From assembly GCA_903907905.1 (NCBI GenBank), contig CAIVPX010000152.1:1-35808 (forward strand): a DNA stretch of 35,808 nt. Direction: 5' to 3'. Positions 8,687-19,623 of this stretch are shown here, in pieces. This DNA is from an uncultured bacterium (GTDB lineage: Bacteria > Pseudomonadota > Gammaproteobacteria > Burkholderiales > Burkholderiaceae_E). A program made the position numbers and the translations under genes. How positions within the stretch are numbered: position 1 is the stretch's first letter; every line of letters begins with the position of its first letter. The notes below the pieces were generated by a model. That model ran no database searches, was not told where the DNA came from, and saw only the letters and a program-made list of their open reading frames with translations.

Positions 8687-9551
8687 GGGCGCGCAGGCTG
8701 GCATCGGAATCTGCCCAACCCGACTTCACCTTGACGAAGAGCTCGAGGTAGACCGGGCCGCCGAACAGTTGTTCGAGTTCGGCCCTGGCTTCCTGCGACA
8801 GGCGCCGGATGCGCTCGCCGCCCCGCCCCACCACAATGCCCTTCTGAGCCTCGCGCTCGACCAGAATCGCGGCAAAGACTCGCCTGAGTCGCGGGAGTTC
8901 TTCGAAACGCTCGATTTCCACCGTGCTTTGGTAGGGCAACTCGTCGCCGAGCTGACGGAAGAGCTTTTCGCGGATCATCTCCGAGGCGAGAAAGCGTTCG
9001 CTGCGATCAGTGAGGGCGTCGGCCGCAAACAGCGGCGGCCCCTCGGGCAGGCGCCGTGCACACAGCTCGATCAGCTCATCGACCTGTCGCCCGGTGCGCG
9101 CGCTGATGGGCACGATCTCATCAAATTGATAGTCCTGCTGTAGCCGCTGGGCGAGGGGGAGCAGTCGGGCCTTGTCATCGACCTTATCGACCTTGTTCAG
9201 CGCCAGCAAGAGCGGGTGGCTGCGCGGGATTTGCCGCGCAATGGACTCATCGGCCTCCGACCAGTGGGAGCCATCGCACACCAGAATCGTGACGTCGGCG
9301 TCTTGTGCCACCTGCAGAGCAGTGCGGTTGAGCACGCGATTCAGCGCCCCCCCGGCACGGGTCTGATACCCCGGGCTATCGAGAAACAGAAGTTGCGCCT
9401 CGGGCTGGGTGACGACCCCCACGATCCGGTGCCGTGTGGTTTGTGGCCGATCCGAGGTGATGGACAACTTCTGCCCAACCATGCGATTGAGCAGGGTGGA
9501 CTTGCCCACATTGGGCCGACCTACAATTGCGACATAGCCACAGCGGTGCAT
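8673..9551 (-). CDS. era: GTPase Era
   Basis: Essential GTPase that binds the 3' end of 16S rRNA and checks 30S maturation. The 292-residue protein has G1 GRPNVGKST at 11-19, G3 DSPG at 58-61, G4 NKVD at 119-122 and a C-terminal KH domain with GRGGERI at 242-248. The length matches the family. It starts 27 bp after rnc stops and overlaps recO. Pairing with rnc fits their shared role in rRNA maturation. Confidence 0.96.
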   Translation of the reverse strand: MHRCGYVAIVGRPNVGKSTLLNRMVGQKLSITSDRPQTTRHRIVGVVTQPEAQLLFLDSPGYQTRAGGALNRVLNRTALQVAQDADVTILVCDGSHWSEADESIARQIPRSHPLLLALNKVDKVDDKARLLPLAQRLQQDYQFDEIVPISARTGRQVDELIELCARRLPEGPPLFAADALTDRSERFLASEMIREKLFRQLGDELPYQSTVEIERFEELPRLRRVFAAILVEREAQKGIVVGRGGERIRRLSQEARAELEQLFGGPVYLELFVKVKSGWADSDASLRAHGYE

Positions 9552-9578
9552 TCGGGTTGGGTCCGGCGGGATGTGAAA

Positions 9579-10385
9579 TCAGGCCGCCTCGGCGGCACCA
9601 GGGCGCTTGGCGTCCGAGCCCCGCCCGGACTGGGCGGTAGGGGTGCCCAGGGCCGATTCGACCGGGCTGGGCCGGGCCCCCGCCCGAGGACGCTTGGCGG
9701 GCGGCGCGGCCGCCAGCGCAGCGTCGAGCGCAAGCCGCGCAGCGGCCTGCTCCGCCGCCCGACGGCTGCCCCCGCTGCCAAGTACCTGGATGGACAGCTT
9801 GGGCACAGCGCATTCGACCTCAAAGGTCTGATTGTGCGCGGCGCCATGCGTGGCAACCACCGAGTACACCGGCAAGGGCAGTTTCTTGCCCTGGAGGTAC
9901 TCCTGTAACAAGGTTTTGGCGTCTTTGCCAAGCGTGAGCGGATCGACCGACTTGAGAACGGGCTCGTAGAGCAGGCGGATGCTCGCCTGAGCCTGGTCAA
10001 ACCCGGCATCGAGAAAAATGGCTCCGAAAATCGCCTCAAGCGTGTCGCCGAGGATAGAGGGCCTGCGAAAGCCGCCGCTGCGCAATTCGCCCTCGCCCAG
10101 CAACAAATACCGGCTGAGCCCGATACGCTGCGCCACCTCATATAGCGCCTGTTGCTTGACGAGGTTGGATCGAAGGCGGGACAGGTCGCCTTCGTCGAGC
10201 CGACCAAAACGCTCGAACAACAGCGCGGCCATGGCGCAGTTGAGAATGGAATCGCCGAGAAACTCGAGCCGCTCGTTGTGTGGTTGGCCGAAGCTGCGGT
10301 GGGTGAGCGCCTGGCGAAGCAACCCCGGGTCCTTGAAGCTCAGGCCCAGGCTTCGCTGCAGATCGTCGAGCGACTCGACGTTCAT
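9579..10385 (-). CDS. rnc: Ribonuclease III
   Basis: Cleaves double-stranded RNA, including rRNA precursors and structured mRNA leaders. The 268-residue protein has the signature [10 protein letters not shown] at 37-46 (Glu41, Asp45) and the second metal-binding pair Asp114 and Glu117 in [12 protein letters not shown] double-stranded RNA-binding domain follows from about 150 to 225 ([10 protein letters not shown] through [16 protein letters not shown]). About 40 residues rich in Ala/Pro/Arg/Gly follow; such tails are seen in some betaproteobacterial enzymes. It starts 55 bp after lepB, in a gap too short for the DUF4845 gene often found at this place. Confidence 0.95.
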   Translation of the reverse strand: MNVESLDDLQRSLGLSFKDPGLLRQALTHRSFGQPHNERLEFLGDSILNCAMAALLFERFGRLDEGDLSRLRSNLVKQQALYEVAQRIGLSRYLLLGEGELRSGGFRRPSILGDTLEAIFGAIFLDAGFDQAQASIRLLYEPVLKSVDPLTLGKDAKTLLQEYLQGKKLPLPVYSVVATHGAAHNQTFEVECAVPKLSIQVLGSGGSRRAAEQAAARLALDAALAAAPPAKRPRAGARPSPVESALGTPTAQSGRGSDAKRPGAAEAA

Positions 10386-10440
10386 TGACCCGCCCTCCCC
10401 CGTCGCTGCACCTGCCAGACCGTGGCGGCGAGGCGATGAA

Positions 10441-11328
10441 TCACTGGAACCGACCGATGCGACCGAAGTCGCCGAAGTTCATCCAGATGAAGAAGGCCTT
10501 GCCCACGATGTTCTCTTCAGGGACAAATCCCCAGAAGCGGCTGTCCAGGCTGTTCTCGCGGTTATCGCCCATGACGAAATAGTGGCCGGGCGGAACGGTG
10601 CACTCAAGGCCGTTCGTCCGATATTGACATTTGTCGAAGTGAGGAAAGCGCTCCATGGGCTCAATTCGAGACGCTTTATTCAATTCTGTCAATATCTTAT
10701 GAGGAGTTTCTCCCAAGGTTTCTGAATATTGCGGGTACAACAGCAAGCGCCGGCGGTCCTCGAATTCCCCGGCTGAGGCGAGGGGGACGGGCTTGCCGTT
10801 AAGGAACAGACGATTGTCTTGAAGCAGCAGTTTGTCGCCCGGGGTCCCGACCACCCGCTTGATGTAGTCAACCGAGGTGTCGCGCGGATAGCGGAACACC
10901 ATCACGTCGCCCGCTTTGGGCGAGCCCAGGGACACCACCTTGGTATTGAGCACCGGCAGCCGAACGCCATACGTAAACTTATTGACCAAAATGAGGTCAC
11001 CCACAAACAGCGTGGGCAGCATCGACTCAGACGGGATCTTGAAGGGCTCGGCCACAAAGGACCTCAAGCCGAACACAATGGCAATGACCGGAAACAGGCC
11101 TGCCGTGTACTCGAGCCAGAGCGGCTGTCTTTCAATCCGTGCCTGCAATGCCTCACGCTCGTCAGCCGCCGCTGGGTCGACGCCCTGCCCCGAGCCCGTA
11201 CGGGCGTCAAATTGCGCTAATGCCGCGCGGGCGGCCGCGACGCGACGGGGCGCGAACACAAAGCGGTCAGCCAGCCAAGCCGCAAAGGTGACCAGCAGCA
11301 ACAAGAAGAGGATGAGTGCGAAGTTCAT
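10441..11328 (-). CDS. lepB: Signal peptidase I
   Basis: Cuts signal peptides from exported proteins on the periplasmic face of the inner membrane. The 295-residue protein has an N-terminal membrane segment (about 2-20), a charged linker and a second membrane segment (about 77-93). The catalytic serine follows in IPSESMLPT (Ser102) and the general-base lysine in YIKRVVG (Lys157). The C-terminal box [12 protein letters not shown] is present. AGGTGG stands just upstream of ATG 11328, and the gene begins 11 bp after lepA stops, so the two are probably co-translated. Confidence 0.96.
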   Translation of the reverse strand: MNFALILFLLLLVTFAAWLADRFVFAPRRVAAARAALAQFDARTGSGQGVDPAAADEREALQARIERQPLWLEYTAGLFPVIAIVFGLRSFVAEPFKIPSESMLPTLFVGDLILVNKFTYGVRLPVLNTKVVSLGSPKAGDVMVFRYPRDTSVDYIKRVVGTPGDKLLLQDNRLFLNGKPVPLASAGEFEDRRRLLLYPQYSETLGETPHKILTELNKASRIEPMERFPHFDKCQYRTNGLECTVPPGHYFVMGDNRENSLDSRFWGFVPEENIVGKAFFIWMNFGDFGRIGRFQ

Positions 11329-11339
11329 GGGCCCACCTG

Positions 11340-13133
<1,794 letters not shown>

Positions 13134-13155
13134 CGACGCCGTCGGAAAAAGGGTG

Positions 13156-13185
13156 AAAAAGCAGGGGATCCGAGCAGGATCCCCT
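13156..13185 (-). terminator. Terminator-like hairpin in the lepA leader
   Basis: A perfect 9-bp stem (13163-13171 with 13177-13185, arms AGGGGATCC and GGATCCCCT) closes a 5-nt loop. On the minus strand GC and then five T (13160-13156) follow it. It may end degQ transcripts. Because a candidate promoter lies upstream of it (13205-13213), it may also act as an attenuator for lepA. Confidence 0.65.
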
Positions 13186-13204
13186 CGCTTTCCGGCAACC
13201 CGCG

Positions 13205-13213
13205 ATTCTAGCA
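13205..13213 (-). promoter_or_regulatory. Candidate extended -10 promoter for lepA
   Basis: The minus strand reads TGC then TAGAAT (13210-13205), an extended -10 element, in the 105-bp degQ-lepA gap. No good -35 box sits at normal spacing. A start near 13198 would give a leader of about 65 nt that contains the terminator-like hairpin. Confidence 0.4.
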
Positions 13214-13238
13214 GGCCAGACTGCCCGTCCGCTCCCAA

Positions 13239-14702
13239 TCAGCGTGAGGCCGGCTTCACGGGCACGTACTGCGCGCTGTCGCCTCGCCGAACCAGCAGCA
13301 CATGCGTTCGCGACCGGTCAAGCTTGGCGGCGATCTCATTGAACTGCCGCGCCGACGAAATGTCCTGATTGTTGAGCGCGAGGATGAGGTCGCCGGGGCG
13401 AATACCGGCCCGCGCGGCCGCACCATCTGCGGTCTCGACGACCACGCCCTGCTTCACGCGCAACTGCTGGCGGCGATCCTCAGATAGGTCGCTCACCGCA
13501 ATACCCAGAGGATTCGGCGGCGTCTTATCCTGGCCGTCTGACGAGCCTGGCCGGGCCCCCTCGCGCGCGGTTCGCTCCGGCTCGAGTTCGGCGACCGTCA
13601 TGCTCAGGTCGCGGGTGGCGCCCTTGCGCCAGACCTGAACGGTCACCTTGCTGCCGGGGCGCGTCCCGCCCACCAGCCTGGGCAGGTCGCTGGATCGTTC
13701 GATGGGCCGCCCCTCGAAACGGGTGATGATGTCACCCACCTCGACGCCGCCAAGCTCGGCCGGGCCGCCGGCTTCGACCGAACGTACCAGCGCACCGTTG
13801 GCACGCTGCAGGCCCAGCGCCTCGGCGACATCCTTGGTCACCTCGGCAATGCCAACGCCGATTCGACCTCGCGTGACACGCCCGGTGTCGCGCAATTGAT
13901 CGGACACCCGCATGGCCTCGTCGATCGGGATGGCAAACGAAATGCCCATGAATCCGCCGGTGCGGCTGTAGATTTGCGAGTTGATGCCCACCACTTCACC
14001 CGCCAGATTGAGCAGCGGCCCGCCCGAATTACCCGGGTTGACCGCCACATCGGTCTGAATGAAGGGCAGATAGTCGCCGGTATCTCGCCCCTTTGCCGAG
14101 ACGATTCCGGCCGTGACGGTATTTTCTAGACCGAAAGGTGAACCGATCGCCATGACCCATTCGCCTACGCGAAGGCGGGTGGGGTTACCAATGGGCAGGT
14201 GTGGCAGACCGGTCGCATCAACCTTCACGAGCGCAACGTCGGTGCGCCGGTCAGAGCCCACCAGCCTCCCGCGAAACTCCCGCTTGTCGGCCATAGTGAC
14301 GTAGATCTCGTCAGCCCGATCGACCACATGATGATTGGTCAACAGATAGCCATCGGCGCTGATGATGAAGCCTGAGCCAACACCTCGCGGCACTTCATCG
14401 CCGGGAGGACGCCCGCGGGGCTGCTGCGGCCGCTGATTGGGTGGCATGAATCGACGGAAAAATTCATAGAACGGGTCGTTTTCGTCAATCCCTTCAGGCA
14501 GTTGCGGTCGCTGCGCGGCGCCCCCCTCTCGTACACGCTCGGTGGTGCGGATGTTGACCACCGCCGGGCCGGCTTTTTCAGCGAGGTCGGCAAAATCGGG
14601 AAGTTGCTTCGCCTGTGCATAGCCGGTCCCTGACAGGGCACCAGGTAAAACGCCTGGCACGGCAGACGCCCACAGCAAGGCAATCAGAACAAACTTTTTC
14701 AT
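13239..14702 (-). CDS. degQ: Periplasmic serine endoprotease, DegP/DegQ/MucD type
   Basis: S1C (HtrA) protease and chaperone that removes misfolded periplasmic proteins. The 487-residue precursor begins with a signal peptide (MKKFVLIALLWASA, likely cut near Ala-Gln-Ala at 29-31). The catalytic triad is His125 (NHHVVD), Asp155 (RTDVAL) and Ser226 (NPGNSGG). Two PDZ domains follow (around 280-370 and 395-480). A Pro/Arg-rich linker, PNQRPQQPRGRPPGDE, precedes the protease core. AAGAGA lies before ATG 14702. In related bacteria this gene follows rpoE-rseA-rseB; here a small membrane-protein gene stands in that position. Confidence 0.94.
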   Translation of the reverse strand: MKKFVLIALLWASAVPGVLPGALSGTGYAQAKQLPDFADLAEKAGPAVVNIRTTERVREGGAAQRPQLPEGIDENDPFYEFFRRFMPPNQRPQQPRGRPPGDEVPRGVGSGFIISADGYLLTNHHVVDRADEIYVTMADKREFRGRLVGSDRRTDVALVKVDATGLPHLPIGNPTRLRVGEWVMAIGSPFGLENTVTAGIVSAKGRDTGDYLPFIQTDVAVNPGNSGGPLLNLAGEVVGINSQIYSRTGGFMGISFAIPIDEAMRVSDQLRDTGRVTRGRIGVGIAEVTKDVAEALGLQRANGALVRSVEAGGPAELGGVEVGDIITRFEGRPIERSSDLPRLVGGTRPGSKVTVQVWRKGATRDLSMTVAELEPERTAREGARPGSSDGQDKTPPNPLGIAVSDLSEDRRQQLRVKQGVVVETADGAAARAGIRPGDLILALNNQDISSARQFNEIAAKLDRSRTHVLLVRRGDSAQYVPVKPASR

Positions 14703-14752
14703 TGCGGTCTCTTTGTGCTGGCGAAAAGGAGGTAATAAGGAGGATTCTGGGG

Positions 14753-14780
14753 ATATGAGGGCGAGACGCCCGCCAATCAA
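14753..14780 (-). promoter_or_regulatory. Candidate promoter for degQ
   Basis: On the minus strand TTGATT (14780-14775) and TCATAT (14758-14753) are 16 bp apart, in the 110-bp gap before degQ. Both boxes are only partial matches. I see no sigma-E-like GAACTT / TCTGA pair in this gap. Confidence 0.3.
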
Positions 14781-14812
14781 GCGCTTCGTGAAGGGCTTTT
14801 CCCGACCGCCGG

Positions 14813-15271
14813 TCAGGTTCTTGCGCCGCCCCGCTCCAGCCAGAGCAACCAGCGCTGAAGAGCGGCCCAGTGCTCGTCGGCCTGAGGATCAGCTTGCCTG
14901 ACGAACAGGTCGACTGATGCGCGTGAATCGACAGACAGCCTGATCCACACCGACCCGCTCGACTTACGCCAGGCCAGGACGGTGCAAGGCTGCGCAGCCC
15001 CAGTAGAAGGCCCCGCGGAGTCGTCGGAGCGCCAGCAAGGTCTGCCCTGATCGTCAACCGACAGCACCCCCTGCACAGCGACCGGTCGGCGCCTGGCCAA
15101 CCAGCCCAGCAAGGCCAGCCCGGACGCGAGCGCAATCAGTACGGGAGACCCCGCATCGCGCGCGAGCCAGGCAGACAAGCCAATTCCCAGCAGCGCGGCG
15201 GTCGTCGCGAGCACCCGATGGCGCAACGCGCGTGCGCGTGTGTCGACACGCAGCGAAAACGCCAGACTCAT
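14813..15271 (-). CDS. Small inner-membrane protein of unknown function (YgfX-like topology)
   Basis: I do not recognise this 152-residue protein by sequence. Two hydrophobic segments near the N-terminus (about 19-37 and 43-59) are joined by a short turn, and a basic RRR follows. The rest, about 90 residues, is soluble with scattered Trp residues (WRKSSGSVWIRLSVD, WAALQRWLLWLE). This two-TM hairpin plus soluble tail resembles YgfX-type proteins. It starts 43 bp after fabF on the same strand and ends 110 bp before degQ, so it may be the last gene of the fab transcript. Codon and GC use look like its neighbours. Confidence 0.75.
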   Translation of the reverse strand: MSLAFSLRVDTRARALRHRVLATTAALLGIGLSAWLARDAGSPVLIALASGLALLGWLARRRPVAVQGVLSVDDQGRPCWRSDDSAGPSTGAAQPCTVLAWRKSSGSVWIRLSVDSRASVDLFVRQADPQADEHWAALQRWLLWLERGGART

Positions 15272-15314
15272 GTCGTGAGCCGCCAGCCCCGGCCGATCGC
15301 AGCGTACCGTCGAT

Positions 15315-16547
15315 TCAGACCCGGCGGATGACCAGGGTGCCGTTGGTGCCGCCGAACCCGAAGGAATTCTTCAGCGCGATGTCGATACTCATGGACCGCG
15401 CAGTATTGGCGCAGTAATCGAGGTCGCACTCGGAGTCGGGATTGTCCAGGTTGATGGTGGGCGGCGAAATCTGGTGGTGGATCGCCAGCACCGTGAACAC
15501 GGTTTCGATACCGCCGGCACCGCCCAGCGCGTGGCCGGTCATCGACTTGGTGGAGTTGACAACGAGCGCGCGCGCAGCGGCCTCGCCCAGGGCGGCCTTG
15601 ATTGCGGCGGTTTCGTTCTTGTCGCCCAGCGGGGTGGACGTGCCGTGAGCGTTAATGTACTGAATCTGGTCAGCGTTGAGCTTGGCATTGCGCAGTGCCG
15701 CCTGCATGCAACGCCTGGGCCCGTCCATGTCCGGCGCCGTGATGTGATGCGCGTCGGCACTCATGCCAAAGCCCGCGATCTCGGCGTAAATCTTGGCACC
15801 GCGACGGCGCGCATGCTCATACTCTTCGAGCACCATGACGCCTGCACCCTCGCCCAGCACGAAGCCGTCACGGTCGCGGTCCCAGGGACGGCTGGCCGCC
15901 GTCGGGTCATCGTTGCGCGTGGACAGCGCACGGGCCGCGCAGAACCCCCCCAGCCCCAGCGGCGAGATGGTGGATTCGGCGCCGCCGGCAATGATCACGT
16001 CGGCATCATCATGCTGAATCATGCGGGCCGCGTCGCCGATGCAGTGCAGGCCTGTGGTACAGGCACTGACGACCGCGTAATTGGGTCCGCGCAGGCCAAA
16101 CATGATGGAGAGCTGCCCCGAAATCATGTTGATGATGGAGCCCGGCACGAAGAAAGGCGATACGCGTCGCACGCCCTGGGCAACCAGTTCGGCGTGCGTA
16201 TCCTCAATCATGGGGAGGCCACCGATCCCCGAGCCTACCACCACCCCGATCCGGTCGGCGTTGCTCTCGTTGACTTCAATACCACTGTCGCGAAGCGCCT
16301 GGCTTCCCGCCGCGATGCCGTAGTGAATGAAGGTGTCAAAGCGGCGCGCTTCCTTGGGCGACATGTAGGCGGCGAGATCAAAGTTCTTGACCTCACCGGC
16401 AATGCGCGTGGGAAAGGCGGTGGCATCAAAGCGCGTGACAGGCCCGATCCCCGACTTGCCGGCGACGATATTCGCCCATGCGCTCGGAATATCGTTTCCG
16501 ACCGGGCTGACAATTCCGAGTCCAGTGACCACGACACGACGACTCAC
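15315..16547 (-). CDS. fabF: Beta-ketoacyl-ACP synthase II
   Basis: Condenses malonyl-ACP with acyl-ACP during fatty-acid elongation; FabF also supports temperature control of unsaturated chains. Reading from GTG 16547 gives 410 residues. Cys163 lies in VVSACTTG, and the two active-site histidines lie in NAHGTSTPLGD and STKSMTGHALG. GGAGA 6 nt before the GTG supports this start; a longer reading to 16592 would add 15 residues without family character. It lies 74 bp after acpP and ends the fatty-acid gene block. Confidence 0.96.
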   Translation of the reverse strand: MSRRVVVTGLGIVSPVGNDIPSAWANIVAGKSGIGPVTRFDATAFPTRIAGEVKNFDLAAYMSPKEARRFDTFIHYGIAAGSQALRDSGIEVNESNADRIGVVVGSGIGGLPMIEDTHAELVAQGVRRVSPFFVPGSIINMISGQLSIMFGLRGPNYAVVSACTTGLHCIGDAARMIQHDDADVIIAGGAESTISPLGLGGFCAARALSTRNDDPTAASRPWDRDRDGFVLGEGAGVMVLEEYEHARRRGAKIYAEIAGFGMSADAHHITAPDMDGPRRCMQAALRNAKLNADQIQYINAHGTSTPLGDKNETAAIKAALGEAAARALVVNSTKSMTGHALGGAGGIETVFTVLAIHHQISPPTINLDNPDSECDLDYCANTARSMSIDIALKNSFGFGGTNGTLVIRRV

Positions 16548-16621
16548 TGCGGTTCTCCGTGACAAAGACGCGGCGTGTGAGGGGGCAAGCACCCGCCCGG
16601 CGCACGCCCGCGACGATTGAC

Positions 16622-16861
16622 TCAGCTCTTCGAGGCTTTGGTGACGTAGTCGATTGCCTGCTGAACCGTCGTGATCTTCTCGGCCTCTTCGTCAGGGATC
16701 TCGGTTTCGAATTCCTCTTCGAGCGCCATGACCAGTTCGACCGTATCGAGCGAATCGGCGCCGAGGTCATCCACAAACGAGGATTCGTTCTTGATGTCGG
16801 CCTCGTTCACGCCCAGTTGTTCGGCCACGATCTTGCGGACGCGCTGTTCGATGTTTTCCAT
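16622..16861 (-). CDS. acpP: Acyl carrier protein
   Basis: Carries growing fatty-acyl chains as thioesters on a 4'-phosphopantetheine arm. The 79-residue acidic protein has the attachment site LGADSLD with Ser37, the target of AcpS (6817-7221). AAGGAG is well placed before ATG 16861. It sits between fabG and fabF with an 88-bp leader that holds a possible promoter of its own, in keeping with the large amounts of ACP cells need. Confidence 0.98.
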   Translation of the reverse strand: MENIEQRVRKIVAEQLGVNEADIKNESSFVDDLGADSLDTVELVMALEEEFETEIPDEEAEKITTVQQAIDYVTKASKS

Positions 16862-16928
16862 TTGATTGGCTCCTTGGATTCTTCAAAAGACCGGACTGAT
16901 CCCCTGAGAGGACCTGGCGCGGCGGGAT

Positions 16929-16957
16929 TGTATAGCACTTCGGGACTGACTACTCCA
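16929..16957 (-). promoter_or_regulatory. Candidate promoter for acpP
   Basis: On the minus strand an extended -10, TGC then TATACA (16934-16929), lies 17 bp from a weak -35, TGGAGT (16957-16952), at the very end of fabG. It would give an acpP leader of about 60 nt. Confidence 0.4.
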
Positions 16958-17693
16958 TGTACATGCCGCCGTTCACGTGAAGCGTAACGCCGGTGATGTA
17001 GCCTGCTTCGGGGGAGGCGAGAAAGCACGCCGCGCTGGCAATGTCGCGCGGGTCGCCAAACCGGCCGAGCGGAATCTGCTGCTGCAGCGCCGACACCTGA
17101 TCGGGGTTGAGCGCCCGGGTCATGTCGGTGTCGATGAAGCCGGGCGCAATGCAGTTCACCGTGATCCCCCGACTGCCCAGTTCGCGGGCAAGCGCGCGGC
17201 TCATGCCGGCGACGCCCGCCTTGGCAGCCGCATAGTTGGCCTGACCCGCATTGCCACTGGACCCCACGACTGACGTGATATTGATGATGCGGCCGTAGCG
17301 CGCCTTCATCATGGGTCGCATGACCGCGCGACTGAGGCGAAACACCGCGGCGAGATTGGTGTCGATGACAGCGTCCCAGTCGTCGTCTTTCATACGCATG
17401 GCCAACGTGTCCCGGGTGATACCGGCGTTGTTCACCAGGATGGACACCGCCCCGCGCTCGGCCTGGATGCGCTCGAGCAAGGCCTCTGCGGCTGCATTCT
17501 GGGTGACATCGAGCACGACCCCCTCGCCGGCACCGCCCGCTGTGCGGATAGCCTCGGTAATGCCGCTCGCACCGGCCTCGCTGGTGGCGGTGCCGATGAC
17601 AAGGGCGCCAGCCTTGGACAGTTCGATCGCGATAGCGCGACCAATGCCGCGGGAGGCTCCCGTGACCAGCGCAATGTGTCCTGCGAGGCTCAT
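16950..17693 (-). CDS. fabG: 3-oxoacyl-ACP reductase
   Basis: Reduces 3-ketoacyl-ACP with NADPH, the first reduction of each elongation cycle. The 247-residue short-chain dehydrogenase has TGASRGIG at 11-18, NNAG at 88-91 and the catalytic residues Ser141, Tyr154 and Lys158 (YAAAK). AAGGAG precedes ATG 17693, and this start overlaps the fabD stop as ATGA. Length and neighbours match FabG of fatty-acid synthesis. Confidence 0.97.
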   Translation of the reverse strand: MSLAGHIALVTGASRGIGRAIAIELSKAGALVIGTATSEAGASGITEAIRTAGGAGEGVVLDVTQNAAAEALLERIQAERGAVSILVNNAGITRDTLAMRMKDDDWDAVIDTNLAAVFRLSRAVMRPMMKARYGRIINITSVVGSSGNAGQANYAAAKAGVAGMSRALARELGSRGITVNCIAPGFIDTDMTRALNPDQVSALQQQIPLGRFGDPRDIASAACFLASPEAGYITGVTLHVNGGMYME

Positions 17694-18631
17694 ACGATCT
17701 CCTTGAGCGCGGACTCGAGTGAGGTCGGGTCGTAAACGGCACTGACCTTGAGCGCTTTGTCGATTCGCGACACCAGACCCGATAACACCTTACCCGGTCC
17801 GAATTCGATGATATGTGTGGTGCCCAGGGCCTTCAGTGCGAGGACGACATCCACCCACCGCACCGGCCCCCAGGCCTGCCTGACCAGCGCATCGCGAATG
17901 GCGGCAGTATCGGTTTGCACCGCCGCATCGATGTTGTTGACCAGGGCAAAGCGCGGGACGCTCATCGGCACTTCGGCTAGCGCCACCGCCAGGCGCTCGC
18001 CCGCCGGACGCAGCAATGAAGAATGGAAAGGTGCCGACACCGGCAGCGGCAGTGCCCGCTTCGCACCGAGCGCCTTGGCACGCTCACACGCGCGCTCGAC
18101 CGCCGCCTTGTGGCCCGCGATGACCACCTGCGCAGGCGCGTTGTAATTGGCGGCCTCGACCACCTCGCCTGCCACCACCAACTGCGCGTCCAGACAGGCC
18201 TGACGCACCAGTTCGTCGGAGAGCCCGAGGATGGCCGCCATGCTGCCGGTACCCACCGGCACGGCCTCCTGCATGGCCTGGGCACGCAGGCGGACCAGAC
18301 AAAGCGCGTCAGACACCGCAAAGGTGCCCGCAGCCGTCAGGGCGGTGTATTCCCCGAGACTGTGGCCGGCCACCGCCAGCGGGTCGGGCCCGCCCGCTTC
18401 TCGCCAGGCGAGCAAGGCCGCAAGGCCCGCCGCGAGCATGGCAGGCTGCGTGTTCACAGTGAGCGCAAGCGACTCGGCAGGGCCGGTGGCGATGAGGCCC
18501 GAGAGCGATTCACCGAGGGCTGCATCGGCCGTGGCAAGCAAACCGGCCACCGCGGCCGAGCCGGCAAACCCGTCGAGCATGCCAACGGTTTGCGAACCCT
18601 GGCCAGGAAATACAAAGGCGAGCGACATCAT
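17690..18631 (-). CDS. fabD: Malonyl-CoA:ACP transacylase
   Basis: Moves the malonyl group from CoA to ACP, supplying the extender for FabH and FabF. The 313-residue protein has FPGQGSQ at 8-14, the nucleophile elbow GHSLGEY with Ser91, Arg116 for carboxylate binding, and the active-site histidine in PFHSS (His203). GGAG precedes ATG 18631, which overlaps the fabH stop by 4 bp; a second ATG at 18628 is the next codon. Confidence 0.97.
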   Translation of the reverse strand: MMSLAFVFPGQGSQTVGMLDGFAGSAAVAGLLATADAALGESLSGLIATGPAESLALTVNTQPAMLAAGLAALLAWREAGGPDPLAVAGHSLGEYTALTAAGTFAVSDALCLVRLRAQAMQEAVPVGTGSMAAILGLSDELVRQACLDAQLVVAGEVVEAANYNAPAQVVIAGHKAAVERACERAKALGAKRALPLPVSAPFHSSLLRPAGERLAVALAEVPMSVPRFALVNNIDAAVQTDTAAIRDALVRQAWGPVRWVDVVLALKALGTTHIIEFGPGKVLSGLVSRIDKALKVSAVYDPTSLESALKEIV

Positions 18632-19623
18632 GCGTCTCCAGACATCTTGACCAGCACAGCGCCCCAGGCGAAACCGCCGCCGACGCCTTCAAGCAGGACA
18701 TGCTGCCCCCCTCTCACCCGACCGTCCCGCACCGCGCAGTCAAGCGCCAGCGGCACGGAGGCGGCCGACGTGTTGGCATGCCGATCGACCGTGACCACCA
18801 CCCGGGACGGGTCAATGCCCATGCGCCGGCCGGTGGCCTGAAGGATGCGCACGTTGGCCTGGTGGGGGATGAGCCAATCGACCTCGTGCATCTGCAGTCC
18901 TGCTGCCTCGACTACCTCCCTGCCGACCGCATCGAGCACGGTAACGGCGAGCTTGAACACCGCCTGTCCATCCATGGTGAGCAGGGGCGAGCCGATGACC
19001 GCACCACCGCAGACATTGCCTGGGGTTCTGAGGATTTCCTCGTGGCGCCCGTCGGCATGCAAGCGACTGGCCAGGACGCCCGGGGTGGTGCTGGCCTCGA
19101 GTACGACAGCGCCGGCACCGTCGCCGAACAGTACACAGGTTCCGCGGTCGTTCCAGTCCAGAATTCGGGAAAACACCTCCGCACCAATGACCAGGGCCTT
19201 GCTGGCCATGCCCGTTCGAATCATGGCGTCGGCCGTAGCTAGCGCATACACGAAACCACTGCACACGGCCTGCACGTCGAAGGCGGCGCCGCCTGGTGCG
19301 CCCAGGGCCTTTTGCACCAGACAGGCCGTGCTTGGGAAAACGAAGTCGGGTGTTGAGGTGGCAACGATGATCAGGTCAATGTCGGTGGCGTCGATGCCCG
19401 CAGCCGCCAGGGCCTCTCGAGCCGCCTGCGCGGCCAACTGGCTGCTGGTGGTGCCCGCATCGGCCAGGTAGCGCTGCCGGATGCCGGTACGCTCGACGAT
19501 CCACTCGTCGGAGGTCTCGATGCCTCGCGCTGCCAGTCGGCGAACGAGCTCGGCATTGCTGACGCAATCGGCGGGCAAGGCGCTACCCGTGCCGGTGATT
19601 CGGGAATAACGCGAAGGGTTCAT
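18628..19623 (-). CDS. fabH: Beta-ketoacyl-ACP synthase III
   Basis: Starts fatty-acid synthesis by joining acetyl-CoA to malonyl-ACP. The 331-residue protein has the catalytic triad Cys121 (AVCSGF), His254 (PHQANVRI) and Asn284 (HANTSAAS). Length matches the family. The ATG at 19623 overlaps the plsX stop as ATGA and the stop overlaps fabD, so it is probably translated as part of a coupled chain. Confidence 0.97.
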   Translation of the reverse strand: MNPSRYSRITGTGSALPADCVSNAELVRRLAARGIETSDEWIVERTGIRQRYLADAGTTSSQLAAQAAREALAAAGIDATDIDLIIVATSTPDFVFPSTACLVQKALGAPGGAAFDVQAVCSGFVYALATADAMIRTGMASKALVIGAEVFSRILDWNDRGTCVLFGDGAGAVVLEASTTPGVLASRLHADGRHEEILRTPGNVCGGAVIGSPLLTMDGQAVFKLAVTVLDAVGREVVEAAGLQMHEVDWLIPHQANVRILQATGRRMGIDPSRVVVTVDRHANTSAASVPLALDCAVRDGRVRGGQHVLLEGVGGGFAWGAVLVKMSGDA

